NCBI GenBank assembly: GCA_905182995.1
Contig: CAJJDP010000136.1
Span: forward strand, 50,625 to 114,624
DNA: 64,000 bases
Origin: Paramecium octaurelia
Lineage: Eukaryota > Ciliophora > Oligohymenophorea > Peniculida > Parameciidae
Direction: 5' to 3'
Under the pieces are notes generated by a model. It ran no database searches. It had not been told where the DNA came from and saw only the letters and a list, made by a program, of their open reading frames with translations. Made by a program: the position numbers and the translations under genes. Below are positions 12,220-23,890 of the stretch, piece by piece. Positions within the stretch are counted from its first letter, which is position 1. Every line of letters starts with the position of its first letter.

Positions 12220-13473
12220 ATTATCCCTCGTCGACTAAATAATATGCAATACCTCCAGAATCCTTCATTCAGCTCTATCCATTTTCCATTCTTCAATGAA
12301 CTTGAAATAACTTGGCCTTCTAACGTGTCATTATAAGTTCCTCCACCCCTAAAGAGAGTTGAAACATTGCATCATTACATTATTTCAAAAGGTGTATTAT
12401 TTCTAATTCTTTATAATATATCCCATCTACCACATTTTTTGCCTTCTTTGTAGGTACCAATATGTATAACCTAAGCCAAACTAGAAATTGTAATCAACCA
12501 ACATAAAATACTCCCAAAATCCATTATTCAATTCAATCCATTTTCCAACTTGAAAGGAATCTACTGTCAGATTGTCCACCTAACTAATATCATATGATCC
12601 TAAGCCACTGGATTTAAGTGAAATTCATGATTACATTAATTTTAATTGTTTGTAACCATTCCTCTTATGCAAAGCATTCCATATACCATACCTTTTACCA
12701 TTTTTGTATTCCCCATAATAAAGGACATAACCTTATCTATTGATGAATATTTTAATAATCTTTACTTCCAAAAGCATTCGCTCAATTCTATCCATTTGCC
12801 AATCTTTAAACCCTTCTCATCATAGAAGCCTCCACCTCTAAAAAACTAATCAATTTATAATACATTTCATTATTATTGTAGATATATTTCCATTTTCCCC
12901 TTCTTGTATTATCAATATATAGTCCTATCTCATAGATTTGGGCTTCGCTATACGTGACGATTAATAACTATATCTTACCTCCAATATTGCCTGTTTATAT
13001 CTTTCCATAAACCTTGCTTCTATCCATCTTCAGAGTAATATCCACCACTTTCTAAAATAATTTCATTATTCCAAGTAGCTGACCATCTACCTATTTTCAA
13101 AGAATATTGCCCGTATTTTCCAGACCATTGAAGATATTTAATCTATTGTAAGTTAGTCAAGATTTCAGGTTTTTAGATTGAATTTATTACTTATTCACTA
13201 TATTTGTATAATAAACTGACATCCTAAGAATCTATCCATCTTAAATGTATTTAATTTCTTTCTCTTTTGTTAATTAGACTTCATATTTGATCTTTTTAAA
13301 TCTGTAATTCTCAGAATTCCAAAATAAATATTCGTATTCTGAAATGGAACTTTACCATTCATAATTTTCAATTTATTATTCTTTCTACAGAGCTCTATGA
13401 TAGTTATAAATAATTTGCCTTACTTATTTATTATTTAGTCCTTTGACCTAAATTAATCATTCAAGGAAATCAT
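11594..13473 (-). CDS. MORN-like tandem repeat protein (GKWIEL / NGKKVGRWD family)
   Basis: Member of a repeat family I know to be abundant in Paramecium. After a unique N-terminus (intron after codon 16, then KKIKYEVQLTKEKEIKYIQDG) come alternating modules: GKYGQYSLKIGRW, GGYYSEDGQKQGLW, GGGFYDEKGLKIGKWIEL, YYGEYKNGKRYGIW, FQVGKWIELNNGFW, GTYKEGKKCGRWDI, GGGTYND, NGKWIELNEGFW, and so on to EEDDYLN. Each module is interrupted by a 23-35 nt intron at a matching place. Two breaks occur. A run of five T at 13170-13174 needs one more base to join IQDGQILRMSVYY to PEILTNLQQIKYLQW. The base at 12002 breaks frame here but is absent in the overlapping copy. One intron (12227-12252) must end in GAG. 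Likely a structural or scaffold protein; function unknown. Confidence 0.7.
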
Positions 13474-13632
13474 TTTTCTGATAAAATTAATATTAAATTT
13501 ATTAAACTTTTAAATGAATTAAATCATATAAAATACTTCTTAAAATATGTATAGTGAGTTGTCAACAGACTAACATGAGTTTTTGAATATTTGTTTTATA
13601 GTTATTATTGAATTCATGCAAACTAAGTCATA

Positions 13633-14126
13633 ATGTATTCTTATGATAAACCAGAGTATGTTATTAATCGAATCAAAAATAAAAGCATGAAGTATTTTCT
13701 ATCTTATGAATTTCTCAATCACTCTCAAATGATTAGAAATTTATAATTACATTTAGCTATTGAAATTGAATTACTTTTCATGGATTGTCTCTTAATAAAT
13801 TCTCATCTCAAACTAAGGTAAAATATAAATTTCATGGGATATTTAGATTATCTAAAATGGAAGTTTAGCAAGAATAAAAGATAGATCAATAACAGTAAGA
13901 TTCAATTAAGGTATCAAAGTTAGAGAGGTTTAATGGTTATTTTCATATTTTATTGAAATAATCAAGAGTAAACCTTTGGCCTAAGTTTATATATTCTACT
14001 AAACGAATAAAAATTATAAATATAAATTTAACAATCACATTTTAAATATACTTTCTTTTAACCATAAAGCTATTAGATTAATCTAAATCAGATGTAACAT
14101 TTACCTCCTCTTTATAATTTGACTGA
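13633..14126 (+). CDS. hypothetical Gln-rich protein
   Basis: Starts MYSYDKPEYVINRIKNKSMK. With one 29-nt intron (GTA...TAG, around 13815-13843) the frame continues as KMEVQQEQKIDQQQQDS and VSKLERFNGYFHILLK, giving about 154 residues to TGA 14124-14126. The spliced text is much more protein-like than the unspliced. The last 50 residues look AT-driven and overlap the minus-strand relic, so the true 3' end may be earlier or the gene may itself be decaying. It lies 159 bp from the divergent MORN-like gene start. No family recognised. Confidence 0.45.
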
Positions 14127-14856
14127 ACATTGTAGTTTAATCTTTATGCTCTACTTCCTATTTTAATCGCGAATAATTTTTTCTTATATTTTTTATTTAA
14201 CAAAGCCTTATTTTTTGTTCCTATCTACTTAGAAATTGTTTAAAATTCTTGTTATTCTTCTAATTCGATAATACCGTTTTTAAGGTCATATCAAATTTCA
14301 ATCTTAGATGATTATATTTACTCTATTACTTTTCTGATTCTTCCAAAATTTTCCATTAATTGTGTTTAGTTTTCTCAATCAAAAATTGATGTGACGTTTG
14401 ATTAGCTTTAATTATCAGCAATACATCTGAAGTTTGAGTTAATTTCTTCTGGAATAAATTCAGAAAAACAATCTTGTTTATAAATGGTTAGCTATCAATT
14501 GATATAGTACATGACGCCATCGGTATAAATGCTTATTAATTCGGAGATGTTGAATGTAAAGTTCTTGATAAAAGTCTTATCAGTTCCTTTTTTACAAATT
14601 TTATATCATATTATAATATGGAAATTCTACTTTATACGCTTTTTTCATTGATTACTTAATTATTTATTTTAAGAATTATAATATCATTTGAAGAATAATA
14701 TTTAAATTCAATTTTACAAAATCCAAGTTATTACTTACAATTATAAATATGAAACTTTTGGTAATAATTGATAAAATAAGTGTTCATTATATCTTCCTAA
14801 TTTACTATTATTCGAAATACTAAAGATTTTTGATATACTAAGTTCTCTTCAATTTA
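13990..14856 (-). pseudogene. decayed minus-strand gene, part (first copy)
   Basis: One minus-strand frame reads convincingly as protein (TFIKNFTFNISELIS, YTDGVMYYIN, CFSEFIPEEINSNF, NGIIELEEQQEF, NKALLNKKYKKKLFAIKIG) but carries in-frame TGAs after YIN, after SIFD and before YDLKNG. I see no intron that removes them. The gap at 14857 cuts it; the fuller version is 16087-17540. Confidence 0.4.
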
Positions 14857-14857
14857 N
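14857..14857. other. single-N contig junction
   Basis: A lone n; the right flank restarts at the sequence first seen at 12761, so the flanks overlap by 2096 bp. Confidence 0.9.
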
Positions 14858-15570
14858 TTTACTTCCAAAAGCATTCGCTCAATTCTATCCATTTGCCAAT
14901 CTTTAAACCCTTCTCATCATAGAAGCCTCCACCTCTAAAAAACTAATCAATTTATAATACATTTCATTATTATTGTAGATATATTTCCATTTTCCCCTTC
15001 TTGTATTATCAATATATAGTCCTATCTCATAGATTTGGGCTTCGCTATACGTGACGATTAATAACTATATCTTACCTCCAATATTGCCTGTTTATATCTT
15101 TCCATAAACCTTGCTTCTATCCATCTTCAGAGTAATATCCACCACTTTCTAAAATAATTTCATTATTCCAAGTAGCTGACCATCTACCTATTTTCAAAGA
15201 ATATTGCCCGTATTTTCCAGACCATTGAAGATATTTAATCTATTGTAAGTTAGTCAAGATTTCAGGTTTTTAGATTGAATTTATTACTTATTCACTATAT
15301 TTGTATAATAAACTGACATCCTAAGAATCTATCCATCTTAAATGTATTTAATTTCTTTCTCTTTTGTTAATTAGACTTCATATTTGATCTTTTTAAATCT
15401 GTAATTCTCAGAATTCCAAAATAAATATTCGTATTCTGAAATGGAACTTTACCATTCATAATTTTCAATTTATTATTCTTTCTACAGAGCTCTATGATAG
15501 TTATAAATAATTTGCCTTACTTATTTATTATTTAGTCCTTTGACCTAAATTAATCATTCAAGGAAATCAT
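14858..15570 (-). CDS. 5' part of the MORN-like repeat gene, cut by the gap (duplicate)
   Basis: Duplicate of the first half of the gene at 11594-13473, with ATG at 15570. It carries the same five-T run at 15267-15271, so that frameshift is present in both contigs. Confidence 0.7.
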
Positions 15571-15729
15571 TTTTCTGATAAAATTAATATTAAATTTATT
15601 AAACTTTTAAATGAATTAAATCATATAAAATACTTCTTAAAATATGTATAGTGAGTTGTCAACAGACTAACATGAGTTTTTGAATATTTGTTTTATAGTT
15701 ATTATTGAATTCATGCAAACTAAGTCATA

Positions 15730-16223
15730 ATGTATTCTTATGATAAACCAGAGTATGTTATTAATCGAATCAAAAATAAAAGCATGAAGTATTTTCTATC
15801 TTATGAATTTCTCAATCACTCTCAAATGATTAGAAATTTATAATTACATTTAGCTATTGAAATTGAATTACTTTTCATGGATTGTCTCTTAATAAATTCT
15901 CATCTCAAACTAAGGTAAAATATAAATTTCATGGGATATTTAGATTATCTAAAATGGAAGTTTAGCAAGAATAAAAGATAGATCAATAACAGTAAGATTC
16001 AATTAAGGTATCAAAGTTAGAGAGGTTTAATGGTTATTTTCATATTTTATTGAAATAATCAAGAGTAAACCTTTGGCCTAAGTTTATATATTCTACTAAA
16101 CGAATAAAAATTATAAATATAAATTTAACAATCACATTTTAAATATACTTTCTTTTAACCATAAAGCTATTAGATTAATCTAAATCAGATGTAACATTTA
16201 CCTCCTCTTTATAATTTGACTGA
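15730..16223 (+). CDS. hypothetical Gln-rich protein (duplicate copy)
   Basis: Same as 13633-14126 at offset 2097: MYSYDKPEYV start, one 29-nt intron, KMEVQQEQKIDQQQQ segment. Probably the same gene seen twice through the unmerged overlap. Confidence 0.45.
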
Positions 16224-17540
16224 ACATTGTAGTTTAATCTTTATGCTCTACTTCCTATTTTAATCGCGAATAATTTTTTCTTATATTTTTTATTTAACAA
16301 AGCCTTATTTTTTGTTCCTATCTACTTAGAAATTGTTTAAAATTCTTGTTATTCTTCTAATTCGATAATACCGTTTTTAAGGTCATATCAAATTTCAATC
16401 TTAGATGATTATATTTACTCTATTACTTTTCTGATTCTTCCAAAATTTTCCATTAATTGTGTTTAGTTTTCTCAATCAAAAATTGATGTGACGTTTGATT
16501 AGCTTTAATTATCAGCAATACATCTGAAGTTTGAGTTAATTTCTTCTGGAATAAATTCAGAAAAACAATCTTGTTTATAAATGGTTAGCTATCAATTGAT
16601 ATAGTACATGACGCCATCGGTATAAATGCTTATTAATTCGGAGATGTTGAATGTAAAGTTCTTGATAAAAGTCTTATCAGTTCCTTTTTTACAAATTTTA
16701 TATCATATTATAATATGGAAATTCTACTTTATACGCTTTTTTCATTGATTACTTAATTATTTATTTTAAGAATTATAATATCATTTGAAGAATAATATTT
16801 AAATTCAATTTTACAAAATCCAAGTTATTACTTACAATTATAAATATGAAACTTTTGGTAATAATTGATAAAATAAGTGTTCATTATATCTTCCTAATTT
16901 ACTATTATTCGAAATACTAAAGATTTTTGATATACTAAGTTCTCTTCAATTTATATGCAATTTAAGGTTTTAAAATTAATAGGCATGATCACCCATTTTT
17001 CTAAATTTTATATAATCCAATTAGCATCCATAATATATTTGATTTAGATCGGAAATTTTTCCAAATTACCTTCAGTAATTCATTCAATTGTAATTGATTT
17101 ATCTCTATCTGAAGACATTTATTAATCAATTTCTAATTGATAATTAATAAATCATCTTTCGGAAAATAGAATTATTATGAATAAGAAAATATTTTTTCTC
17201 CTAAATGAATTGAATTTACGTTAAATAGTAGATAAAATTTTTAGATAATAATGCATTCTATTCATCAATTATATTTTTTTAGAATTCAAATTAAAATGTT
17301 TAATTTTTAATTAACACATTTAAAATTAATTGAGCTTTATAAAGTAATATTATTTTAGAATTCGATTTATCTTTTTTATGTAGCCACCCTTGAAGTTGGA
17401 GGATTTTATCTTTTTATTTATAATAATGAGAAAATTTTTGGTTATAAATCTGTTGAATAGGCTCTCATATTTCTTTTAAGGTCACATCTATTTTTTTTTA
17501 ATATTTTTTATTTTAAGTAAAACGAACCAATTAATTAAAA
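16087..17540 (-). pseudogene. decayed minus-strand gene, family not recognised
   Basis: The longest version of the relic. Going down the minus strand from about 17540: a frame with LKEI, TGA, EPIQQIYNQKFSHYYKQKDK, LQLQGWLHKKDKSNSK, NQTFQFEFQKNIIDEQNALL; then MSSDRDKSITIE, TGA, ITEGNLEKFPI, TGA, IKYIMDANWII, TGA, NLEKW; then the segments described for 13990-14856. TGA recurs at places where other residues are well formed, including positions compatible with former Trp codons (TGG to TGA is one transition). This fits a gene inactivated by point mutation. No start or stop can be set. Confidence 0.4.
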
Positions 17541-17583
17541 TACATAATAGATTATCTTTTATAAAATCACGATGACTATGCAA

Positions 17584-18970
17584 TTACTTATTATAAGTTG
17601 TATTGATAATTGACCTCATTCTGCTGCCTCTTCTCTTCCTTCATCAATAATTGAAGAATCAACTTCTTCATAATCCTTCTAGAGTACTGCCAATTCTTCC
17701 CTGGCTTCAAAAAATTAAAATTCCTCCATTCCTTCTCTCAAATACCAATGAACAAAGGCTCTTCTAGATAACATTTAATCAAATTCTTGAGTTAATTTTG
17801 GAAATATATCATAAATAGCTGTTGTATTGGAAATCATACATGCTGATCGGGCAACTTTTGCTATTTCTCCATCTGGGATTATAAAGTGATCTTTGTAAGT
17901 AATACCTACTTTAAACTTTATAGGACACCAATCAACAAATTAAATAGTTTTCTTTACACTTAATTTAGAAAGTGATAAACGAACATCTTTCGGAATGACA
18001 TCTCCTCTATATAATATTGAACAGGCCATAAATTTTCCATTTTAGGGATTACATTTAACCATCATATTTTATGACTCAAAAGCTTAAATAGAAATATCAG
18101 TAGTTATAGGCTACTAAAAGCACGTTTTATTATTTGATAAAATAGGAGAGTAAGAACATAAGATAAAATGAAGACGAGGATGTAAAACAAGATTAGTTTA
18201 AAATTCTGAAATATCTGAATATAACGATCCATTAAATCTTATTGCAGAAGTTAATTATGAGTATACTTATGCAATAAGTCTATTTAAATTGGTATAACTA
18301 GGATTTTAGATATCAAGAGTATTATTACAAATTTCATAAACTGCTTGATTATCAAAAAGAATGCAAACGTCAGCAAACTTTTATAAATATTATGTTGCCA
18401 AAATTGCATTATAAGATTCAATGATAGCACTATCATTTTTAGGATAAGGATAAATATTGATTCCGATTCGAATTTATTTCTAGTATTCTTCTGACAATCT
18501 CTCTAACAATAAGGCCCCTAAACCTGAACCTGTTCCTCCTCCTACTGAGTTAAATAAAAGTATTCCTTATGGGCTTTAACAATTTTCAGCTAACTTCCTT
18601 ACTCTTTCCAAGCTTATATCAATATATTCTTTGCCAATTGAATAATATCCCATTGCAAAGTTATTAGAAGCATCTTCCTTTCCATAAATGAATGAATTTG
18701 GACTGAATAATTCTCTATATTTCCCAACTTTCACATTTGATATTGCTTTGGATTCTGAGTCTATAAATAAAGATCTTGGAGCAAAATTTCCGTTTGTATT
18801 TTCAGAAAAGAATTTGGAAAATTCACATTCATCTTAATCAAATATTTCTCTTTAAATTAATCCATTAGGTTAAATTGCATGTTCTAAACAAAACAATTCC
18901 CAACAACAATCCCCTAATTATATACCGGCTTATCCAACATGAATTGAGATTATTTCTCTCATCTTAAAAT
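17584..18970. repeat. first copy of a 1.4-kb direct repeat (contig end)
   Basis: Identical as read to 18972-20358, meeting at the n at 18971. It contains the complete tubulin gene. Confidence 0.9.
17616..18962 (-). CDS. divergent alpha-tubulin (first copy)
   Basis: An intron-less 448-residue tubulin. It begins MREIISIHVGQAGIQLGDCC, has GKEDASNNFAMGYYSIGKE, the GTP-binding signature GGGTGSGLGALLLERLS, TNLNRLIAQVYSQLTSAIRF, ISEFQTNLV (the Glu expected in alpha-tubulin, which stimulates beta-tubulin GTPase), MMVKCNP, TIQFVDWCP and FVHWYLREGMEEF. It is therefore alpha-type but divergent. The K40 loop carries no Lys at the acetylation position (reads LIQREIFDQDE), and the tail stops at IDEGREEAAE without the usual acidic tail and terminal Tyr. 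A role in a special microtubule population is an inference. This copy ends 8 bp before the gap and is probably the same gene as 19004-20350. Confidence 0.9.
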
Positions 18971-18971
18971 N
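18971..18971. other. single-N contig junction
   Basis: A lone n between two copies of the tubulin gene; the right flank restarts at the sequence first seen at 17584. Confidence 0.9.
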
Positions 18972-20358
18972 TTACTTATTATAAGTTGTATTGATAATTG
19001 ACCTCATTCTGCTGCCTCTTCTCTTCCTTCATCAATAATTGAAGAATCAACTTCTTCATAATCCTTCTAGAGTACTGCCAATTCTTCCCTGGCTTCAAAA
19101 AATTAAAATTCCTCCATTCCTTCTCTCAAATACCAATGAACAAAGGCTCTTCTAGATAACATTTAATCAAATTCTTGAGTTAATTTTGGAAATATATCAT
19201 AAATAGCTGTTGTATTGGAAATCATACATGCTGATCGGGCAACTTTTGCTATTTCTCCATCTGGGATTATAAAGTGATCTTTGTAAGTAATACCTACTTT
19301 AAACTTTATAGGACACCAATCAACAAATTAAATAGTTTTCTTTACACTTAATTTAGAAAGTGATAAACGAACATCTTTCGGAATGACATCTCCTCTATAT
19401 AATATTGAACAGGCCATAAATTTTCCATTTTAGGGATTACATTTAACCATCATATTTTATGACTCAAAAGCTTAAATAGAAATATCAGTAGTTATAGGCT
19501 ACTAAAAGCACGTTTTATTATTTGATAAAATAGGAGAGTAAGAACATAAGATAAAATGAAGACGAGGATGTAAAACAAGATTAGTTTAAAATTCTGAAAT
19601 ATCTGAATATAACGATCCATTAAATCTTATTGCAGAAGTTAATTATGAGTATACTTATGCAATAAGTCTATTTAAATTGGTATAACTAGGATTTTAGATA
19701 TCAAGAGTATTATTACAAATTTCATAAACTGCTTGATTATCAAAAAGAATGCAAACGTCAGCAAACTTTTATAAATATTATGTTGCCAAAATTGCATTAT
19801 AAGATTCAATGATAGCACTATCATTTTTAGGATAAGGATAAATATTGATTCCGATTCGAATTTATTTCTAGTATTCTTCTGACAATCTCTCTAACAATAA
19901 GGCCCCTAAACCTGAACCTGTTCCTCCTCCTACTGAGTTAAATAAAAGTATTCCTTATGGGCTTTAACAATTTTCAGCTAACTTCCTTACTCTTTCCAAG
20001 CTTATATCAATATATTCTTTGCCAATTGAATAATATCCCATTGCAAAGTTATTAGAAGCATCTTCCTTTCCATAAATGAATGAATTTGGACTGAATAATT
20101 CTCTATATTTCCCAACTTTCACATTTGATATTGCTTTGGATTCTGAGTCTATAAATAAAGATCTTGGAGCAAAATTTCCGTTTGTATTTTCAGAAAAGAA
20201 TTTGGAAAATTCACATTCATCTTAATCAAATATTTCTCTTTAAATTAATCCATTAGGTTAAATTGCATGTTCTAAACAAAACAATTCCCAACAACAATCC
20301 CCTAATTATATACCGGCTTATCCAACATGAATTGAGATTATTTCTCTCATCTTAAAAT
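18972..20358. repeat. second copy of the 1.4-kb direct repeat
   Basis: Matches 17584-18970 at constant offset 1388 and continues into unique sequence on the right. Confidence 0.9.
19004..20350 (-). CDS. divergent alpha-tubulin (second copy)
   Basis: Identical in reading to 17616-18962: 448 residues, no intron, GGGTGSG signature, missing K40 and shortened tail. It is followed upstream by unique sequence, so this is the copy with its natural 5' flank. If the overlap interpretation is right there is only one such gene. Confidence 0.9.
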
Positions 20359-20589
20359 ATCTTTAAATTTCTGAAAATTAAAATGAATTGGTTATAGTTA
20401 TTTTAATTTGTTTTTGTGTTTTTTTAAAAGGTTATATCGACTTATTGATAAATGGTTATTACTTTATTTTTCTATGTAGTAAATAGAAAGCTAGAGTAGA
20501 TGACAGCTCTAGATTTGAAATTATTGTATTTTTAGTAATTCTTAGAAAATTATTTATTGAAAAAGAAACTCTATAAGAAGTAACTTCTC

Positions 20590-21010
20590 TTTTTATTATC
20601 TCAACTTCATTTCTCAGTTATATATGTATTACTTGCTCTGCTCTAATAATCATTGATATCATCAATAACACTAAAATCTTTATTTAAAGTTCAACTATAA
20701 ACAAAATTTTCTTCAAGATAAACAAGAACATATTAATAGCCATTCAAATTATTTAGTATTAGAAGCCAAGTTTCTCTAATAACATTTAATTTTAGTCGTT
20801 AATTGAAAAGGACTATTTTTACATAAAATAGAATTAGAGAAGGTATCCGCAACCAGCATTGAGTCAAAGAATTAACTTTTTCCCTTTTCTTCACTCGAAT
20901 AATAATTAGAATCCAAATCATAAGTTTTTACATCAAAAATCCACTGAAATAGAGAAGAAGATTCAACTTTAATAAAGCTTATGTATAAAAATGTGATCAA
21001 GCAGCACAAA
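20590..21010 (-). pseudogene. fragment of a secreted or membrane protein gene
   Basis: A minus-strand frame with a hydrophobic start (LCCLITFLYISFIKVES), then SLFQWIFDVKTYDLDSN, YYSSEEKGKSQFFDSMLVAD and SPFQLTTKIKC reads as real protein. It has no ATG in frame and must shift frame near 20770 to continue as NGYQYVLVYLEENFVYS, TGA, TLNKDFSVIDDINDYQ. The missing start, the frameshift and the in-frame TGA argue for a decayed gene or several sequence errors. The Cys content and leader suggest a secreted product. No family recognised. Confidence 0.4.
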
Positions 21011-21266
21011 AATATGCGTTAAAGAATTTTAAGAAATATAAAACATCAAGTTTTTACTTGAAAAATATTGTTGTAAGGATTTGGTAATATCAAATTCTAA
21101 TTGTTTTATTGTTGTATAGTTTAAAATTAGAAAATAATAATAAACATTATTTTTTAATTAATCAAATTTAAATTAAACTAAACGATGAACTCTTTCTCAA
21201 CAAAAAAATTATAATACTCTTTTAGTTTAAATTTTTCAATATTCAATATAATTTATCAATTTCTTA

Positions 21267-22855
21267 TCATAACTTTCCATATTATTTTTCGATTTCATTA
21301 TGGCTTAATCCTTTAGTTTCTTTCACAAAAAAGTAAAAGTATATTATTGACAAGAATGTTAAAATAGCAAATACTATAAAGACTCCGCCTATTTAAAGTG
21401 CATCTAACATAAATGGAAATATGTAAAGCATAAATAACTGCCAAACATATAAAGTCACAAAGCAAAAGTATGTCCCTTCACTAGTGTTAATCTCAGGTAT
21501 CATAGACTAAAGATATTATTTAAATTACATAAGTAATAGGTCCTAAAGTAAGAGCAAATGTGAATGAGAAAAAACAAATTATAATAAAGCTAGTAATAGA
21601 TGCTGCTAAAGTTTCAGAATAACTAAGACCAATAATAAGTACCTAACATAAAATAAGTATAAAAAGTCCACACAGTAGTAATGGTCTGTTACCAATTTTT
21701 CGATAGACAAATTTGGAAATGAATGCAGGAATTAATTAAACTATTCCAATAATAAGTATAAAAAGTGTGTTCAATGTAAAATCTCCATTTGTAATCACAT
21801 TAAAAATTTATGAACAATAAGAGTATAAAGCAAATAAGCCACACCAAGTGGATATAAATGCTAACAGGCTACCAATAATTAATGTTTTTAGATGTTTTTT
21901 TGAAAATAGACTTAAAATCCCTTCTTATTGCTCTGAATAATTTTCAACTCTTTTTAAGCAGGTTAAAAATATTTTATCAACAAATTCTGGTTAATATAAT
22001 TTTTTAAGGATCTCTTTTGCTTATGAAGATTAATTCATTTAAATTAAACTATCAGGACTATCCATCTTATATACAAAAGTAATTATAAAAGACCTGAGAA
22101 AGTGCACTAGGGCAGGAATGGCAAAAACAATTTACCAATAATATGAATTCTTTCCTCTTAAATCAGGGTTTAAATACCCTAGGCCTAAGAAATTAATGAA
22201 AAATAATCCCCCTGCAATTAAAAAACTAGCCAAAACTGAAAAGGCTTCGTAATATTTATCGGGGCATATTTCCTTAACATATATAGCCATAATAATTGAT
22301 GATATTCCTAAACACAATCCATATGAGAATCGAAATGCAAGTATGACTTCTCGGTTGGGTATAACTTGTAAAATGCCTAATACACCAAAAAAATCAGCAA
22401 TTAAGAGAGATTAATTTCGTGTAGTATATTTTAATAAAGGTTTTGTTACAATAGCCCCTACTAGCTAGCCTATTGGTAAAACTGCACTAAATAAACCTTG
22501 TTCCTCAATCTCAGAACCTTTGAGAGTGCTAAAGCTATTATTTAAAATACATTTATGAAAATAATGTCGTGAAAGACATTGACAAATATGACAATGAATA
22601 TCCAACTGAGAAGTTCCCACTTTAAATTGCTACCAGAATAATTGCTAAATGAACAAATGATTTGAGACCTTCCTGCGCTTCAGAATCAGATTAAACAGTG
22701 AATTTTTTTTTTATTTAGGATGGCGAATATGTGAGAGGAGCAGAAACAGATGGCAGCTGCGATTAGTTTATAACCTTAGATATTTATAAGTAACCACTAT
22801 CTGTTTTTGAATTTTCACTCTCTTAATTATATAATGGAATAACTTAGTTTGCCAT
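21267..22855 (-). CDS. MFS sugar-type transporter
   Basis: A 514-residue protein after removal of two 22-nt introns (22529-22550 and 21507-21528). The first 80 residues are polar and Ser/Gln-rich, followed by about 12 hydrophobic segments (for example EVILAFRFSYGLCLGISS, IIMAIYVKEICPDKYYEAF, SVLASFLIAGGLFFINFLG). The end, KETKGLSHNEIEKQYG, matches the PETKG signature after the last helix of the sugar porter family. It should move a solute across a cell membrane by secondary transport; substrate unknown. Frame is continuous only with both introns removed. ATG 22855 is the first in frame. Confidence 0.85.
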
Positions 22856-23890
22856 AAGTAAATGAATGATTATTTTTTTGAAATTTTATCAAATCAAATT
22901 ATGTTAATTATTAAAAAAGCAAATTTTTCAATTATAGGCAATTGAAATTATTACATTGTTTTTTTGATAGCTTTTTGATAATAAGTCTGATACATTAGTA
23001 ATTTCTGATCATTAAAAAATTATTTATAAGATAGCAACTCAACACCTAAAATAATTCAGAACCTAAATGACACTTATTAATTAGATATTTGCTAAACCTA
23101 TTAAATTAAAGAATTCATAGTGTCATAACATACAGTTGATTGATGCTTGACGAGAATAATTAACAGCCAATTTAGTTAGTATAATCAAAACCCTTGAAAA
23201 ATAATTCAGAGACAGTCGCTTATGTTTTAAATATTGAAATTATGCATTCAGTTTCCTTTAGAAAACCTTCTTCAATGATATAATTAATTTTATTTTTTGA
23301 TCATAAGAGAATATTCTCCAAAAAATTCAAGTTTTTTACAAAAAAGGATTAATTCCAATTGAAAGTAACAATAATTTAAAAATAAACAGTTACTCTCTAA
23401 AAAATTCCAAAGAATCTAGATTTATTTTTCATAAAAATCTCTAAATCTCAGGAATATTTAATTATTAATTTTAGTTTTATAAATTATACCCATTTTGATA
23501 ACATTGTTAAATTTTTACATGTAAGTAAATATGTTTTTATTAATACGAATCAACCTTAATTTTAATTTATCTATTACTTTAATTATACACATCTAATAAA
23601 TTAACTTTTTCATTATAATTTACTAAAATATTTCATTATTTCAAACAGAAAAATTTTTGCTTCAACTCCTCATTTCTTACATATCATTAAGGTTTAATTA
23701 TTTTCTGATTAGAAAATCTCAGAGACCTAAACTATTTAATAAATAGAGTTATATCATTAAATAAGGGAGTTGTATAGCTAGAGAATTTTTTAGAAGTAAA
23801 ATTTTGTTGAAAATCTATTAAAACCCATATCTTTTATTTTATTATCATAATATATTTATATCTATTATTTATAAATGACGATGATTTTTA
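22856..23890. other. AT-rich intergenic stretch
   Basis: About 1 kb between the transporter start and the WD40 gene stop. I read both strands and see no coding-like frame, RNA gene or repeat. Confidence 0.5.

Larger units (their letters stand above)
12761..14856. repeat. first copy of a 2.1-kb direct repeat (contig end)
   Basis: Identical as far as I can read to 14858-16953, the two copies meeting at the n at 14857. It contains the N-terminal half of the MORN-like gene, the small hypothetical gene at 13633 and part of a minus-strand relic. Confidence 0.9.
14858..16953. repeat. second copy of the 2.1-kb direct repeat
   Basis: Matches 12761-14856 at constant offset 2097. The unique sequence after 16953 continues the minus-strand relic, so this copy is the left end of the next contig. 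Confidence 0.9.

Noticed and set aside
17584..20358. True tandem duplication of tubulin
   Set aside because: The copies are identical, and the boundary coincides exactly with a single n, as at two other places in the window.
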